Shown here: one piece after another, positions 5,866-11,972 of the stretch
Numbering within the stretch: position 1 is the first letter of the stretch
Layout: each line of letters opens with the position of its first letter
Virus record (IMG/VR): IMGVR_UViG_3300044742_000432
Span: 1-20,885 of that record
Direction: 5' to 3' (one strand)
Origin: a virus
Length of the DNA stretch: 20,885 bases
Translations under genes and position numbers: made by a program
Notes under the pieces: model-generated
The model's input: only the letters and a program-made list of their open reading frames with translations
What the model was told of the DNA's origin: nothing
Databases searched by the model: none

Positions 5866-6774
5866 GTGAACGAAGACAATTTGTCTCGCGGCTATGTTGC
5901 TCTGTACCGGAGCATCATCGACAACCCGGTTTTCACCCAACTCCCAGCCGAATATTTCAAAGTCTTCATCTTCTGCCTCGTCCGAGCCGCCTATAAGCCG
6001 CGCCAATACTGGAACGGTCACGCGATGGCGGACCTCCCGATCGGCGCGTTTTGCGGTAACACGGGCGAAATAGCGGCGAAAACAGGAATCGCGCCATCGA
6101 CGGTCAGGCGGGCACTCCAGGCGCTTGAAAATAGCCAGATGGTAGTCACCAAATCGACAAACAAATTTTCCTTGTATACCGTTGTAAACTTTAACGCTTA
6201 CCAGAACGGCAGTATTCCTGCCGACAATCAAACGGCAAACAACTGGGCAGTCAACCGGCAAACAAGTGAGCAGTCAACCGGCAAACAAGTGAGCAGTCAA
6301 CCGGCAAACAACCGGCGAGCATCTGTAATAAGGGAAGAAGAAGCTACTCTTCCGCTTCCTGCGGAAGCGGTTGCGGAAGCGGTTGCGCCCGCCCGCCCGA
6401 AGAAGCCCGCGGCGTTCGATAGCGACAAGTTTTTCGATGAGCAGTTCTGGCCGATCGTCTGGAACACGCGGGATAAAAAACCGGCGAGGAAGGCTTGGAA
6501 CCGGATCGTCAAGGACGAGACCGGCGCCGCCAGCATCATGGAGGCTGCGGTGAAGCAAGGCCCATTCCTCAAGGCCGAAGCCGAGCGCGGCAACCGGAAT
6601 GCGCAATACGTAAGCTCGTGGCTCAACAAAGAGCACTACAAAGAAACCGCGGCCCTGCTGCCGTTCGAGGAGCCGCCGACCCGCAAATACACCGACGAAG
6701 ACCGGGCGAGAGACCTCGCCGAAATGAACGCGCAAGCCGCGAAGCAAGGATTACCGCCAGTCAAGAGCTTTTAA
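5866..6774 (+). CDS. phage replication initiator (winged-helix, replisome organiser type)
   Basis: Residues 10-110 form the winged-helix domain typical of phage replisome organisers: YVALYRSIIDNPVF, then a helix-turn-helix TGEIAAKTGIAPSTVRRALQ (67-86) and a wing. A low-complexity linker (about 115-182) is followed by a C-terminal domain beginning DEQFWPIVWNTRDKKPARKAW, similar to the FWxxYPxKxxKxxA region of helicase-loading initiators. The linker is encoded by four 23-bp repeats likely to be the origin iterons. The start is GTG 5866 with a weak Shine-Dalgarno. The stop abuts the ATG of dnaB, as in lambda-type O and helicase pairs. Confidence 0.8.
   Translation: MNEDNLSRGYVALYRSIIDNPVFTQLPAEYFKVFIFCLVRAAYKPRQYWNGHAMADLPIGAFCGNTGEIAAKTGIAPSTVRRALQALENSQMVVTKSTNKFSLYTVVNFNAYQNGSIPADNQTANNWAVNRQTSEQSTGKQVSSQPANNRRASVIREEEATLPLPAEAVAEAVAPARPKKPAAFDSDKFFDEQFWPIVWNTRDKKPARKAWNRIVKDETGAASIMEAAVKQGPFLKAEAERGNRNAQYVSSWLNKEHYKETAALLPFEEPPTRKYTDEDRARDLAEMNAQAAKQGLPPVKSF
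6224..6315 (+). repeat. four 23-bp iterons inside the initiator gene (putative replication origin)
   Basis: A core TCAAMCGGCAAACAA recurs at 6228, 6251, 6274 and 6297, exactly 23 bp apart. Units 6247-6269 and 6270-6292 are identical. The first (6224-6246) matches at 18 of 23 positions and the last (6293-6315) at 19. Because 23 is not a multiple of three, each copy is read in a different frame, so conservation acts on DNA and not protein. The position, in the linker between DNA-binding and C-terminal domains, is that of ori in lambda O. Confidence 0.75.
6352..6383 (+). repeat. inverted repeat and tandem 12-mer beside the iterons
   Basis: CCGCTTCC (6352-6359) and GGAAGCGG (6363-6370) form an 8-bp stem around TGC. 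The right arm belongs to a 12-bp unit, TGCGGAAGCGGT, repeated at 6360-6371 and 6372-6383. A purine-rich stretch (6327-6342) separates this from the iterons. It could be the unwinding or primosome part of the origin, or simply encode the AEAVAEAVA linker. Confidence 0.55.
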
Positions 6775-8091
6775 ATGCCACTAGAATCCCTCCCAAACCT
6801 ACCAGAAGCCGTCGAGACCGAGAAAATGGTCCTGGGGGTCCTCCTCAGCGCCCCGGACGCCACCAGCGCCATCCTGACGCTGGAACCGCATGATTTTTAC
6901 TTAAACCAGCACCGGCAGATCTTCAACGCCGCCCGGTGGTGCGAGGAATCCGGCCAGGAAATCACCGTCATGACCGTCTACCAGCGGCTTAAGGACGCCG
7001 GCCATCTCGAGAGTGTGGGCGGCATCACCTACCTCAGCGGGATCAGCGGGATACCGCATATCTACGGTCTCGAGTCCTACCTGGGAACGCTCCGGCTCAA
7101 GGCCGCGTTGCGGCGGGCCGCGCTCGCCTTCCACGAGCAGAGCGAACTCATGTGCATGCCCGGCGCCGGTATCGAGGAGCTCCGCGCCGCCGACGCGGCG
7201 TTGCGCGAGATCAGCGCCAAAGCCGAGCAGAACCCTCCGAGCCTGCTGAACCTGGGGGAGAGCATGAACAAGCACGGCGGGATGACGCCGTTTATGCGGC
7301 CGGATCGGCGCCAGGCCATCCCCTCGCCGTGGACGCGCTTCAACGAAATGCTCTCCGGCGGCGGGTTCCTGCCCGGGCAGCTGGTGATCCTGGGGGCGCG
7401 TCCCAGTTTGGGCAAGAGCGCCTGCGCGGCGCTGATGGCGCTCGATGCCCGGGACCGGGGCGTCGCCGTGTTCTCACTCGAAATGGGCGCCCGGGAGATC
7501 TGGTTCCGCATGATCGCCTCGCAGGCCGGTCTGCCGCTCCGGGTAGTCACCGAAGGCGATATTTCCGGCGACGACATCAGCCGCCGCTTACACGCCGCCA
7601 CCACCGAGCTCTCCGAGAAACCGCTGTATGTCGACGACACGACCGGGGCGAATGTGCCGGCCATCGTCGCCGCGGTGCGCAAGCGCCCAGGAATCCAGAT
7701 GGTGATCCTCGACTATCTCCAACTCGTCAGCCCGTTGCGCAAGCGCCAGAACCGGGCGGAGGAGGTAAGCGAACTGAGCCGGTCCCTGAAGATTGCTGCC
7801 CGCGATCTGCAGGTTCCATTTCTGGTGCTTTCGCAGTTAAATCGCATGCCCGCCAAGGACGGCCGGGCGCCGGAGCTACAGGATCTGCGTGAATCAGGGT
7901 CGATCGAGCAGGACGCCGACATCGTGCTCTTCCTGCACGCGGAGCCGAAAGAAGTCAAAGCGGCTATCCAGGAAAAGCGGGCGAGCCTGTTAGACCTAAT
8001 CGTAGCCAAACAACGCAACGGGGCAACCGGGACCGTTGGCATGAAGTTTAACCCGGCCAACATGAAGATTTGGGAGGTGGATAAGGTATGA
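6775..8091 (+). CDS. dnaB: replicative DNA helicase, DnaB family
   Basis: The 438-aa protein has the two-domain DnaB layout. The N-terminal helical domain (about 10-115) opens with PEAVETEKMVLGVLL. The RecA-like motor carries Walker A GARPSLGKSA (207-216), Walker B MVILDYLQLV (309-318), the LSQLNR motif (352-357), DLRESGSIEQDAD (370-382) and a KQRNGATGT arginine-finger region (412-420). It unwinds DNA 5' to 3' ahead of the replisome as a hexamer and would be loaded by the initiator encoded just upstream. It starts at ATG 6775, immediately after the initiator stop. The ATGA at its end couples it to a small gene. No intein or truncation is visible. Confidence 0.95.
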   Translation: MPLESLPNLPEAVETEKMVLGVLLSAPDATSAILTLEPHDFYLNQHRQIFNAARWCEESGQEITVMTVYQRLKDAGHLESVGGITYLSGISGIPHIYGLESYLGTLRLKAALRRAALAFHEQSELMCMPGAGIEELRAADAALREISAKAEQNPPSLLNLGESMNKHGGMTPFMRPDRRQAIPSPWTRFNEMLSGGGFLPGQLVILGARPSLGKSACAALMALDARDRGVAVFSLEMGAREIWFRMIASQAGLPLRVVTEGDISGDDISRRLHAATTELSEKPLYVDDTTGANVPAIVAAVRKRPGIQMVILDYLQLVSPLRKRQNRAEEVSELSRSLKIAARDLQVPFLVLSQLNRMPAKDGRAPELQDLRESGSIEQDADIVLFLHAEPKEVKAAIQEKRASLLDLIVAKQRNGATGTVGMKFNPANMKIWEVDKV

Positions 8092-8237
8092 AACGCAAGC
8101 CGCCGGAGAAGGTCTCCATTCAGCGGTATCTCGCCGAGCGCGAGGGGAAGGTGTGGACCCGCCCGGATACCCAGGCGGTCCTCAAGGCTATGCAGGACGA
8201 CCGTATCATTGCGATCCGGACGGCCCGGGCTTCGTAA
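8088..8237 (+). CDS. 49-aa basic protein at the end of the replication operon
   Basis: The frame starts at ATG 8088, overlapping the dnaB stop by ATGA, and ends at TAA 8235-8237. The product is basic (RKPPEKVSIQRYLAEREGK, then WTRPDTQAVLKAM) with two predicted helices. A ribosome binding site (GGGAGGTGG) lies upstream. The stop abuts the stop of the convergent minus-strand gene, forming TAATTA. The translational coupling supports it being real; function unknown. Confidence 0.6.
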   Translation: MKRKPPEKVSIQRYLAEREGKVWTRPDTQAVLKAMQDDRIIAIRTARAS

Positions 8238-8663
8238 TTAGGCAGGGACCGGCGGCTTGGTGGGGCAGTGCTCCTGGAGCATCTTGCGGTCTTTCGGATG
8301 CCACTGCTTTCCGCAGAGCTCACAGAACTGCACCTCCGGCGGCCAGGTCCCGTCCTTCGGGTACCGGGGGAGGTGGCCGTGGCGCCGGAGGAAGTGGGCG
8401 GCGCACAAGCCGCCCGGGCGGGTAGCCGGCCCCAGGCAGGGGGAGTTACCCCTGCCTTTCGTCTTGGCGGAACACCGGGGGAGGTCCGGTAGCAGAGTCC
8501 GTACCGCCGGTTCGGCCTCGGGGTCATTGACCAGGCAGTCCCGCAGGATCTCCTCGACATCTTCCACCGTGAGCTTCGCCAGGGAGGCGATCTCGAAGAC
8601 GCCGCGCCCGGCGCGGAACTCGCGCCAGACGGCCCGGTCGGCACTGTGGTCCCGGAGCCTCAC
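8238..8663 (-). CDS. helix-turn-helix / zinc-finger protein, 141 aa
   Basis: The start is taken as GTG 8663, which overlaps the stop of the gene upstream (GTGA); longer starts would run deep into that gene. A FEIASLAKLTVEDVEEIL segment (about 24-41) resembles a helix-turn-helix. A cysteine-containing middle follows (PRCSAK, then SPCLGP and GLCAAH). A C-terminal finger CELCGKQWHPKD...EHC has C2HC spacing. This composition suggests DNA or RNA binding. It is the last gene of the integrase-side operon and ends against the replication operon with no terminator. Family not recognised. Confidence 0.6.
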   Translation of the reverse strand: MRLRDHSADRAVWREFRAGRGVFEIASLAKLTVEDVEEILRDCLVNDPEAEPAVRTLLPDLPRCSAKTKGRGNSPCLGPATRPGGLCAAHFLRRHGHLPRYPKDGTWPPEVQFCELCGKQWHPKDRKMLQEHCPTKPPVPA

Positions 8664-8947
8664 TTTGTGGCCCCCTTTTTCACCGGTTTCGGCTTCGGGC
8701 TGATGCAGATCTCCGTACCGTACGTGCCGGTATCGGATTCCTCGACCACGAACCAGATCGCCCGCCCGTCGTCGAGCGTGAGCAAGGGATGGTGGATCCA
8801 CTTGTTGCGCTGGCCGTCATAGTGCTCGCCCCAGTTCACCGCCGTGATCGTGCGTCCGATGAGGTCCCGTTTTTGGGCGGCGAACTGGCTCGTGCCCGCA
8901 TGGGACCATGGGATGCTCTTGCCGATCGGCTCGTCGTCGTCGCTCAC
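8660..8947 (-). CDS. hypothetical protein, 95 aa
   Basis: The frame starts at GTG 8947, overlapping the upstream gene by GTGA, and ends in a GTGA overlap with the next. The first residues are acidic (SDDDEPIGK). The centre alternates strands (TITAVNW, LLTLDDGRAIWFVVEE) and the tail is lysine-rich (KPKPVKKGATK). The pattern suggests a small beta-barrel, but no family is recognised. Confidence 0.6.
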   Translation of the reverse strand: MSDDDEPIGKSIPWSHAGTSQFAAQKRDLIGRTITAVNWGEHYDGQRNKWIHHPLLTLDDGRAIWFVVEESDTGTYGTEICISPKPKPVKKGATK

Positions 8948-9348
8948 GGCTTCTCCTTTTCGGCCTTCTCTTCCGCTTCGAGCTTCGCCAGGGCGGCATA
9001 GAAGCCGACCAGGATGCCCATCGTGTAGAGCGACCCCCCGATAGCGCGGAGCTTGCCGGCGATTTCAAGCTCCGCTTCCTGAACGTCCTTGGCGGTGGGT
9101 TCGGCTTTCGCGCCGGTGTTAAAGCCGTGCTCCATGCACTCCTGGGTGATGTCGATGATGAACTTCTGGTAGCCTTCCGACTTCCAGAGGATCGCCTCGA
9201 TCTTCTGAACCCCTTCGTTCGACCAGTGCCCCAGGTAGTTGAGCCGCTTGATGGTGTCCCAGACCACTTTGTTTTTCAAAATGGCCGCGACCGTCGCGCG
9301 CATCTGGTCCTTGGTTTCCTCGCTCGGTTCGGTATGTTTGTGGCTCAT
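8944..9348 (-). CDS. hypothetical helical protein, 134 aa
   Basis: ATG 9348 (MSHKHTEPSEE) overlaps the stop of the upstream gene by ATGA, which decides the start. The protein is largely helical with an aromatic central part (VVWDTIKRLNYLGHW, AILWKSEGYQKF), a glycine-flanked hydrophobic segment near residues 108-122 (GSLYTMGILVGFYAAL), and a charged tail. The hydrophobic stretch is short for a membrane span and could be a buried helix. No family is recognised. Confidence 0.6.
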   Translation of the reverse strand: MSHKHTEPSEETKDQMRATVAAILKNKVVWDTIKRLNYLGHWSNEGVQKIEAILWKSEGYQKFIIDITQECMEHGFNTGAKAEPTAKDVQEAELEIAGKLRAIGGSLYTMGILVGFYAALAKLEAEEKAEKEKP

Positions 9349-9800
9349 GAAACCACCGGCGGCTTGCACTGGATGGCGCCGTTGCTGTCGACCAGGACGC
9401 GGCTGCCATCGGCCCAGGTGAATTCCGCGCTCGCCGCGCCGGACTCGACGACGATGTAGCTGAGTTTCTGCAGACCCGCCATCATCTCGCCCACGGTGAT
9501 GCCGCCGTGGACCCACTCTCCCATCGGCGTGGCGGCGGCCACGGCCGCCCCGGCGGCCAGTCTGGCTTTCTTGCGTTGGGCGAGCCAGACCTTGTGAGCC
9601 GCGGTATTGCTGATGCCTTGCGACTTCTCGATCTGAGCCACTTCGCGCTGGCGTTGTTCGGTCCAGATCTGGTTGGCGTCGTCCATGCTGATTTCTTTAT
9701 TGATCGCAATCCGCGCCACTTCGCGCCGCCGCTCGCTGTAGTCCTCCATGTAGGCCATCCGTTTGGCCCGCTTCTGCTCTTCGGTAAATTTCAATCTCAC
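9345..9800 (-). CDS. hypothetical charged coiled-coil protein, 151 aa
   Basis: The start is GTG 9800 behind AAAGGA. The N-terminal 80 residues are very rich in Arg, Lys and Glu, helical, and contain two related segments (SMDDANQIWTEQRQREVAQI and ISNTAAHKVWLAQRKKARL). This suggests a duplicated helix-turn-helix or coiled-coil unit. The C-terminal half is a small strand-rich region (YIVVESG, EFTWADGSRVLVDSNG). It lies between the integrase and a run of coupled small genes. Family unknown. Confidence 0.6.
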   Translation of the reverse strand: MRLKFTEEQKRAKRMAYMEDYSERRREVARIAINKEISMDDANQIWTEQRQREVAQIEKSQGISNTAAHKVWLAQRKKARLAAGAAVAAATPMGEWVHGGITVGEMMAGLQKLSYIVVESGAASAEFTWADGSRVLVDSNGAIQCKPPVVS

Positions 9801-9815
9801 GTTGGTTCCTTTGGT

Positions 9816-10625
9816 TCAGAGTTTGATGGCGTCACACGCCGGATTCTCGAGATCGACCGTACTGTTCAGATACCGGTCGGTGATGGCCACGGACGAGTGG
9901 CCGAGGGTCAATTGAATCTGGGTTAAATCGGCTTTGCCTTTGAGCGCGAGCTTGGCGAAGGTGCGCCGCAGATCGTGCGGCGCCAGCTGCGGGACGCCAA
10001 TGCGCTTGCCCGCTTTCTTGACGATGGCGTGGAGGTGGTCGGCGGTCAACCCTTCCTCGGCGACCGAGGCGCCGCGCCAGACGCGCCGGATGACCTTGCC
10101 CTTCGAGATGCCCGCCGCGGCGAGCCACCCCTGAAGCGCAGAATTGGCCCAGGACGGCACGGGAACCGTCCGGACCCTGCGCCCCTTCCCCACCATGTCC
10201 AGGAGCACCACGCGCCCGTCCAGCGTCTGGACGTGGGCAACCTCGAGACCGGCGAGCTCCTCCCTCCGGAGCGCGCACCCGGCCAGGAGCGCGAGGATGC
10301 ACCGGTCCCGGGCGTCCTTGAGCCGGCTGCCCCCCGCGAGGAGGTCCCGCACCTGCTCGATGGAGAGCCAGGTTCCCATACGCACGCCGCGCACCGGGAT
10401 GGCCTTGAGCTCCTGGATGGCCGGATCGGCTCCCTCGGCGCGCGCCTTGAACTTCAGCGCGCTCAGTTTGACGTTGCAGGTGGCCGGCGCCGCGCCCCGG
10501 TCCCGGTAGCGGGCGATGTAGTCCATCACCCCCAGCGCGGTCAGCGGCCCGTCGAAGTCGTTCCAGACGGCGGCGTAGCGGGCGCGCGAGTGCGGCGAGT
10601 TGAGGCTCTTAAGGCTTAGGTTCAT
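9816..10625 (-). CDS. int: tyrosine recombinase / integrase (XerC/D-like)
   Basis: The 269-aa protein has an N-terminal SAM-like core-binding domain (about 10-70) and a C-terminal catalytic domain holding the full set of active residues: Arg120 in CALRREELAGL, Lys147 in VGKGRRVR, His217 and Arg220 in PHDLRRTF, His243 in LGHSSVAIT, and the nucleophile Tyr252 in DRYL. It should catalyse site-specific integration or resolution. It is short, as in Xer-like and simple phage integrases lacking an arm-binding domain. ATG 10625 is preferred over GTG 10628 because it is spaced five bases from AGGAGGT. No att repeat is recognisable beside it. Confidence 0.92.
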   Translation of the reverse strand: MNLSLKSLNSPHSRARYAAVWNDFDGPLTALGVMDYIARYRDRGAAPATCNVKLSALKFKARAEGADPAIQELKAIPVRGVRMGTWLSIEQVRDLLAGGSRLKDARDRCILALLAGCALRREELAGLEVAHVQTLDGRVVLLDMVGKGRRVRTVPVPSWANSALQGWLAAAGISKGKVIRRVWRGASVAEEGLTADHLHAIVKKAGKRIGVPQLAPHDLRRTFAKLALKGKADLTQIQLTLGHSSVAITDRYLNSTVDLENPACDAIKL

Positions 10626-10887
10626 CACTCACCTCCTCCACGACGACGAACCGGATATCGCCACCGACCTTGATGGACACCGTTTGCTTAAACCGGAGAA
10701 GCTCTTCATCCATCGCGTCCTGCTCCTCCCCCGCCGCCAGTTTCTGGTAGACCCGCGCCCCGGCAAAGAAAGTCACCCGGAGCGTTTCGACCGTCTCGGC
10801 TTCCTCGGGCGTAGTCGGTTCCGGCGCGTAGCCGTGGAAGACGAGTTTCAGGTAGCGGAGGAAGGCTTCCTCGAGCGGTGCGCTCAT
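10609..10887 (-). CDS. small acidic phage protein, 92 aa
   Basis: ATG 10887 overlaps the stop of the upstream gene (ATGA) and sets the start. The helical, acidic product contains the sequence VTFFAGARVYQKLA after a glutamate-rich helix. Short phage proteins with an FFAGA motif are common in replication and recombination regions of temperate phages, but have no known role. The end overlaps the integrase start by 17 bases, and the GAGGAGGTG encoding its VEEV serves as the integrase ribosome binding site. Confidence 0.6.
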   Translation of the reverse strand: MSAPLEEAFLRYLKLVFHGYAPEPTTPEEAETVETLRVTFFAGARVYQKLAAGEEQDAMDEELLRFKQTVSIKVGGDIRFVVVEEVSDEPKP

Positions 10888-11072
10888 TGCTTCACCGCCA
10901 GCCGCGCCCAGAGGCTCAGAATGAGCCGCGCGAGCACCTGCTCGCACCGGTTGAGCTCCTCGGTCAGCCAGAACCGCCCTTTGATGGTGAGGATCTCGAC
11001 CGTGCCATCCGCATGGCCGATCGCCTCGAAGGCGGGCATGCAGGTTTCGTCAGGAATGGTTAAAACTATCAC
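10884..11072 (-). CDS. small hypothetical protein heading the integrase operon, 62 aa
   Basis: The first gene of the leftward operon from the divergent region. Two starts are possible: GTG 11072, ten bases from a GAGGTG Shine-Dalgarno, and TTG 11081, only two bases from it. GTG is preferred. The N-terminus alternates strand residues (VIVLTIPDE) and the C-terminus is an amphipathic helix (LTEELNRCEQVLARLILSL). The palindrome TTTGCGCAAA lies exactly between ribosome binding site and start. Function unknown; a regulatory role for integration is possible from position only. Confidence 0.6.
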   Translation of the reverse strand: MIVLTIPDETCMPAFEAIGHADGTVEILTIKGRFWLTEELNRCEQVLARLILSLWARLAVKQ

Positions 11073-11082
11073 TTTGCGCAAA
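11073..11082. promoter_or_regulatory. palindrome TTTGCGCAAA, site A
   Basis: A perfect 10-bp palindrome between the Shine-Dalgarno (11083-11088) and the GTG start (11072) of the leftward operon. Identical sites lie at 13373 and 18030. It could be an operator, or could occlude initiation as an RNA. Confidence 0.6.
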
Positions 11083-11095
11083 CACCTCTAATGGA

Positions 11096-11125
11096 ATAGT
11101 ACGATATCGTTTGTTGAATAATCAA
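11096..11125 (-). promoter_or_regulatory. leftward sigma70-like promoter for the integrase operon
   Basis: On the minus strand TTGATT (11125-11120) and TACTAT (11101-11096) are separated by 18 bp. The predicted start is near 11089, just before the ribosome binding site. Its -35 box abuts that of the rightward promoter. Confidence 0.6.
11101..11110. promoter_or_regulatory. palindromic operator candidate ACGATATCGT
   Basis: A perfect 10-bp palindrome in the spacer of the leftward promoter and just upstream of the rightward -35. A second imperfect dyad, ATCA-AA-TGAT (11121-11130), lies in the rightward spacer, with centres 20 bp apart. The arrangement suits a dimeric repressor such as the RHH protein encoded next door. 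Confidence 0.5.
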
Positions 11126-11143
11126 ATGATCCGTGCATACAAT
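11114..11143 (+). promoter_or_regulatory. rightward sigma70-like promoter for the RHH gene
   Basis: TTGAAT (11114-11119) and TACAAT (11138-11143) are separated by 18 bp. The start would be near 11150, giving a leader of about eight bases before ATG 11158, so the message may be almost leaderless. Confidence 0.6.
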
Positions 11144-11157
11144 AAGATGTGAAGTCT

Positions 11158-11421
11158 ATGAAAATAGTAGGAACCTCGGTGACCGAGGACGAACTCGCCC
11201 TGCTCAAGGACCGCGCCATCAAGGCGGGCCTGTCGGTGAGCGCGCTGATCCGCGAGGGTCTGAAGCTGCCGCGCGCCCGCCGCATGGGGCGCCCCGGCGA
11301 GCCGATTGCCTGCCCCCGCTGCCACGAGATCATCTCCATGACCTCGTTCGTCGCGCACACCAAAGAGCACATGAAGGCCGACCGGAGCGCGCGCCAGAGG
11401 GAGCGCCGCAAGCATGCCTGA
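11158..11421 (+). CDS. ribbon-helix-helix regulator with C-terminal zinc finger
   Basis: Residues 1-42 have the beta-alpha-alpha pattern of CopG/Arc-type ribbon-helix-helix repressors: MKIVGTSVTEDELALLKDRA, then LSVSALIREGL, which bind DNA as dimers through the N-terminal strand. Residues about 52-71 (CPRC...HTKEH) form a C-X2-C-X11-H-X3-H zinc finger, followed by a very basic tail (RSARQRERRKHA). This pairing is uncommon. It is the first gene right of the divergent promoters and is likely to control them. ATG 11158 has only a weak Shine-Dalgarno (GAAG); GTG 11149 is the alternative. Confidence 0.7.
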   Translation: MKIVGTSVTEDELALLKDRAIKAGLSVSALIREGLKLPRARRMGRPGEPIACPRCHEIISMTSFVAHTKEHMKADRSARQRERRKHA

Positions 11422-11728
11422 GGGACCCACTGCGCAAGAGCTCGCCCTCGATTCGGTCTGGACCTCGGTGATGGCGATCGCCGAGCGCGACGGGCTCATC
11501 CCGCTGAACAAGCTCCCCGGCCTCTGGATCTTCGAAGTCGGCGACTACGTCGTTTCGCTCAACCCGCACCCCGAGAAGATCGGCGACGTCGACAAGTTCC
11601 ACATCCTGGTCGAGTGGCACCAGCTGCCGGCCGGCATCCTCAACTGGGACCACGCCGAGTTCGTGCACAGCGACAACTGCAACATCCACCTGTTCGACGA
11701 GGCGCTCAAGGAGCGGGCCGGGCGATGA
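11414..11728 (+). CDS. hypothetical protein, 104 aa
   Basis: ATG 11414 overlaps the end of the RHH gene and follows a GGGAGCG Shine-Dalgarno. The product is acidic with strand-rich central segments (LWIFEVGDYVVSLNPHPEK and FHILVEWHQLPAG) and a histidine- and asparagine-containing stretch (FVHSDNCNIHLF). The signature resembles no family I can name. It ends in an ATGA overlap with the next small gene. Confidence 0.6.
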   Translation: MPEGPTAQELALDSVWTSVMAIAERDGLIPLNKLPGLWIFEVGDYVVSLNPHPEKIGDVDKFHILVEWHQLPAGILNWDHAEFVHSDNCNIHLFDEALKERAGR

Positions 11729-11862
11729 TCTGGCGCGTGGGCTGGCGGCGGTACCTCTGGTGGATGCCGTTTCAGCCGTGCATCGGCTGCCCGCGCTGGC
11801 ACTGGCGCGTCTTTCGCGGTTATTGCTCGCGCGTATGCCACGACAATTCCGAGTCCTGGTAG
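11725..11862 (+). CDS. 45-aa Trp- and Cys-rich mini-protein
   Basis: Starting at ATG 11725 (ATGA overlap), this short frame encodes six tryptophans and two cysteine pairs, CIGC and CSRVC, spaced as in a small treble-clef or zinc ribbon (QPCIGCPRWHWRVFRGYCSR). It is too regular to be chance in a coupled position. It ends at TAG 11862, just before two leader hairpins. Function unknown; a zinc-binding module is likely. Confidence 0.55.
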   Translation: MIWRVGWRRYLWWMPFQPCIGCPRWHWRVFRGYCSRVCHDNSESW

Positions 11863-11875
11863 TATCGAATGTCCA

Positions 11876-11901
11876 CTTGGCTTCCTCGGAGGAAAGCCAA
11901 G
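11876..11901 (+). other. hairpin between the mini-protein and MBL genes
   Basis: CTTGGCTTCC (11876-11885) pairs with GGAAAGCCAAG (11891-11901) with a single bulged A and a 5-nt loop. No T-run follows, so it is not an intrinsic terminator. It directly precedes a second hairpin and may be part of the same folded leader. Confidence 0.6.
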
Positions 11902-11914
11902 CGGATTGCCCCCG

Positions 11915-11949
11915 GGTGTGCGCGGAACGGTTCCAGTCTCGCGCACACC
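11915..11949 (+). other. 10-bp leader hairpin upstream of the MBL gene
   Basis: GGTGTGCGCG (11915-11924) and CGCGCACACC (11940-11949) form a perfect stem. The loop contains a second dyad (GGAAC and GTTCC at 11924-11934). The ribosome binding site GAGGTGAAAGG follows at 11957. Confidence 0.65.
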
Positions 11950-11972
11950 TCCCGTAGAGGTGAAAGGTGACA

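Noticed and set aside
6224-6315. A CRISPR array
   Set aside because: The repeats are directly adjacent with no spacers and lie inside a gene; no cas genes are present.
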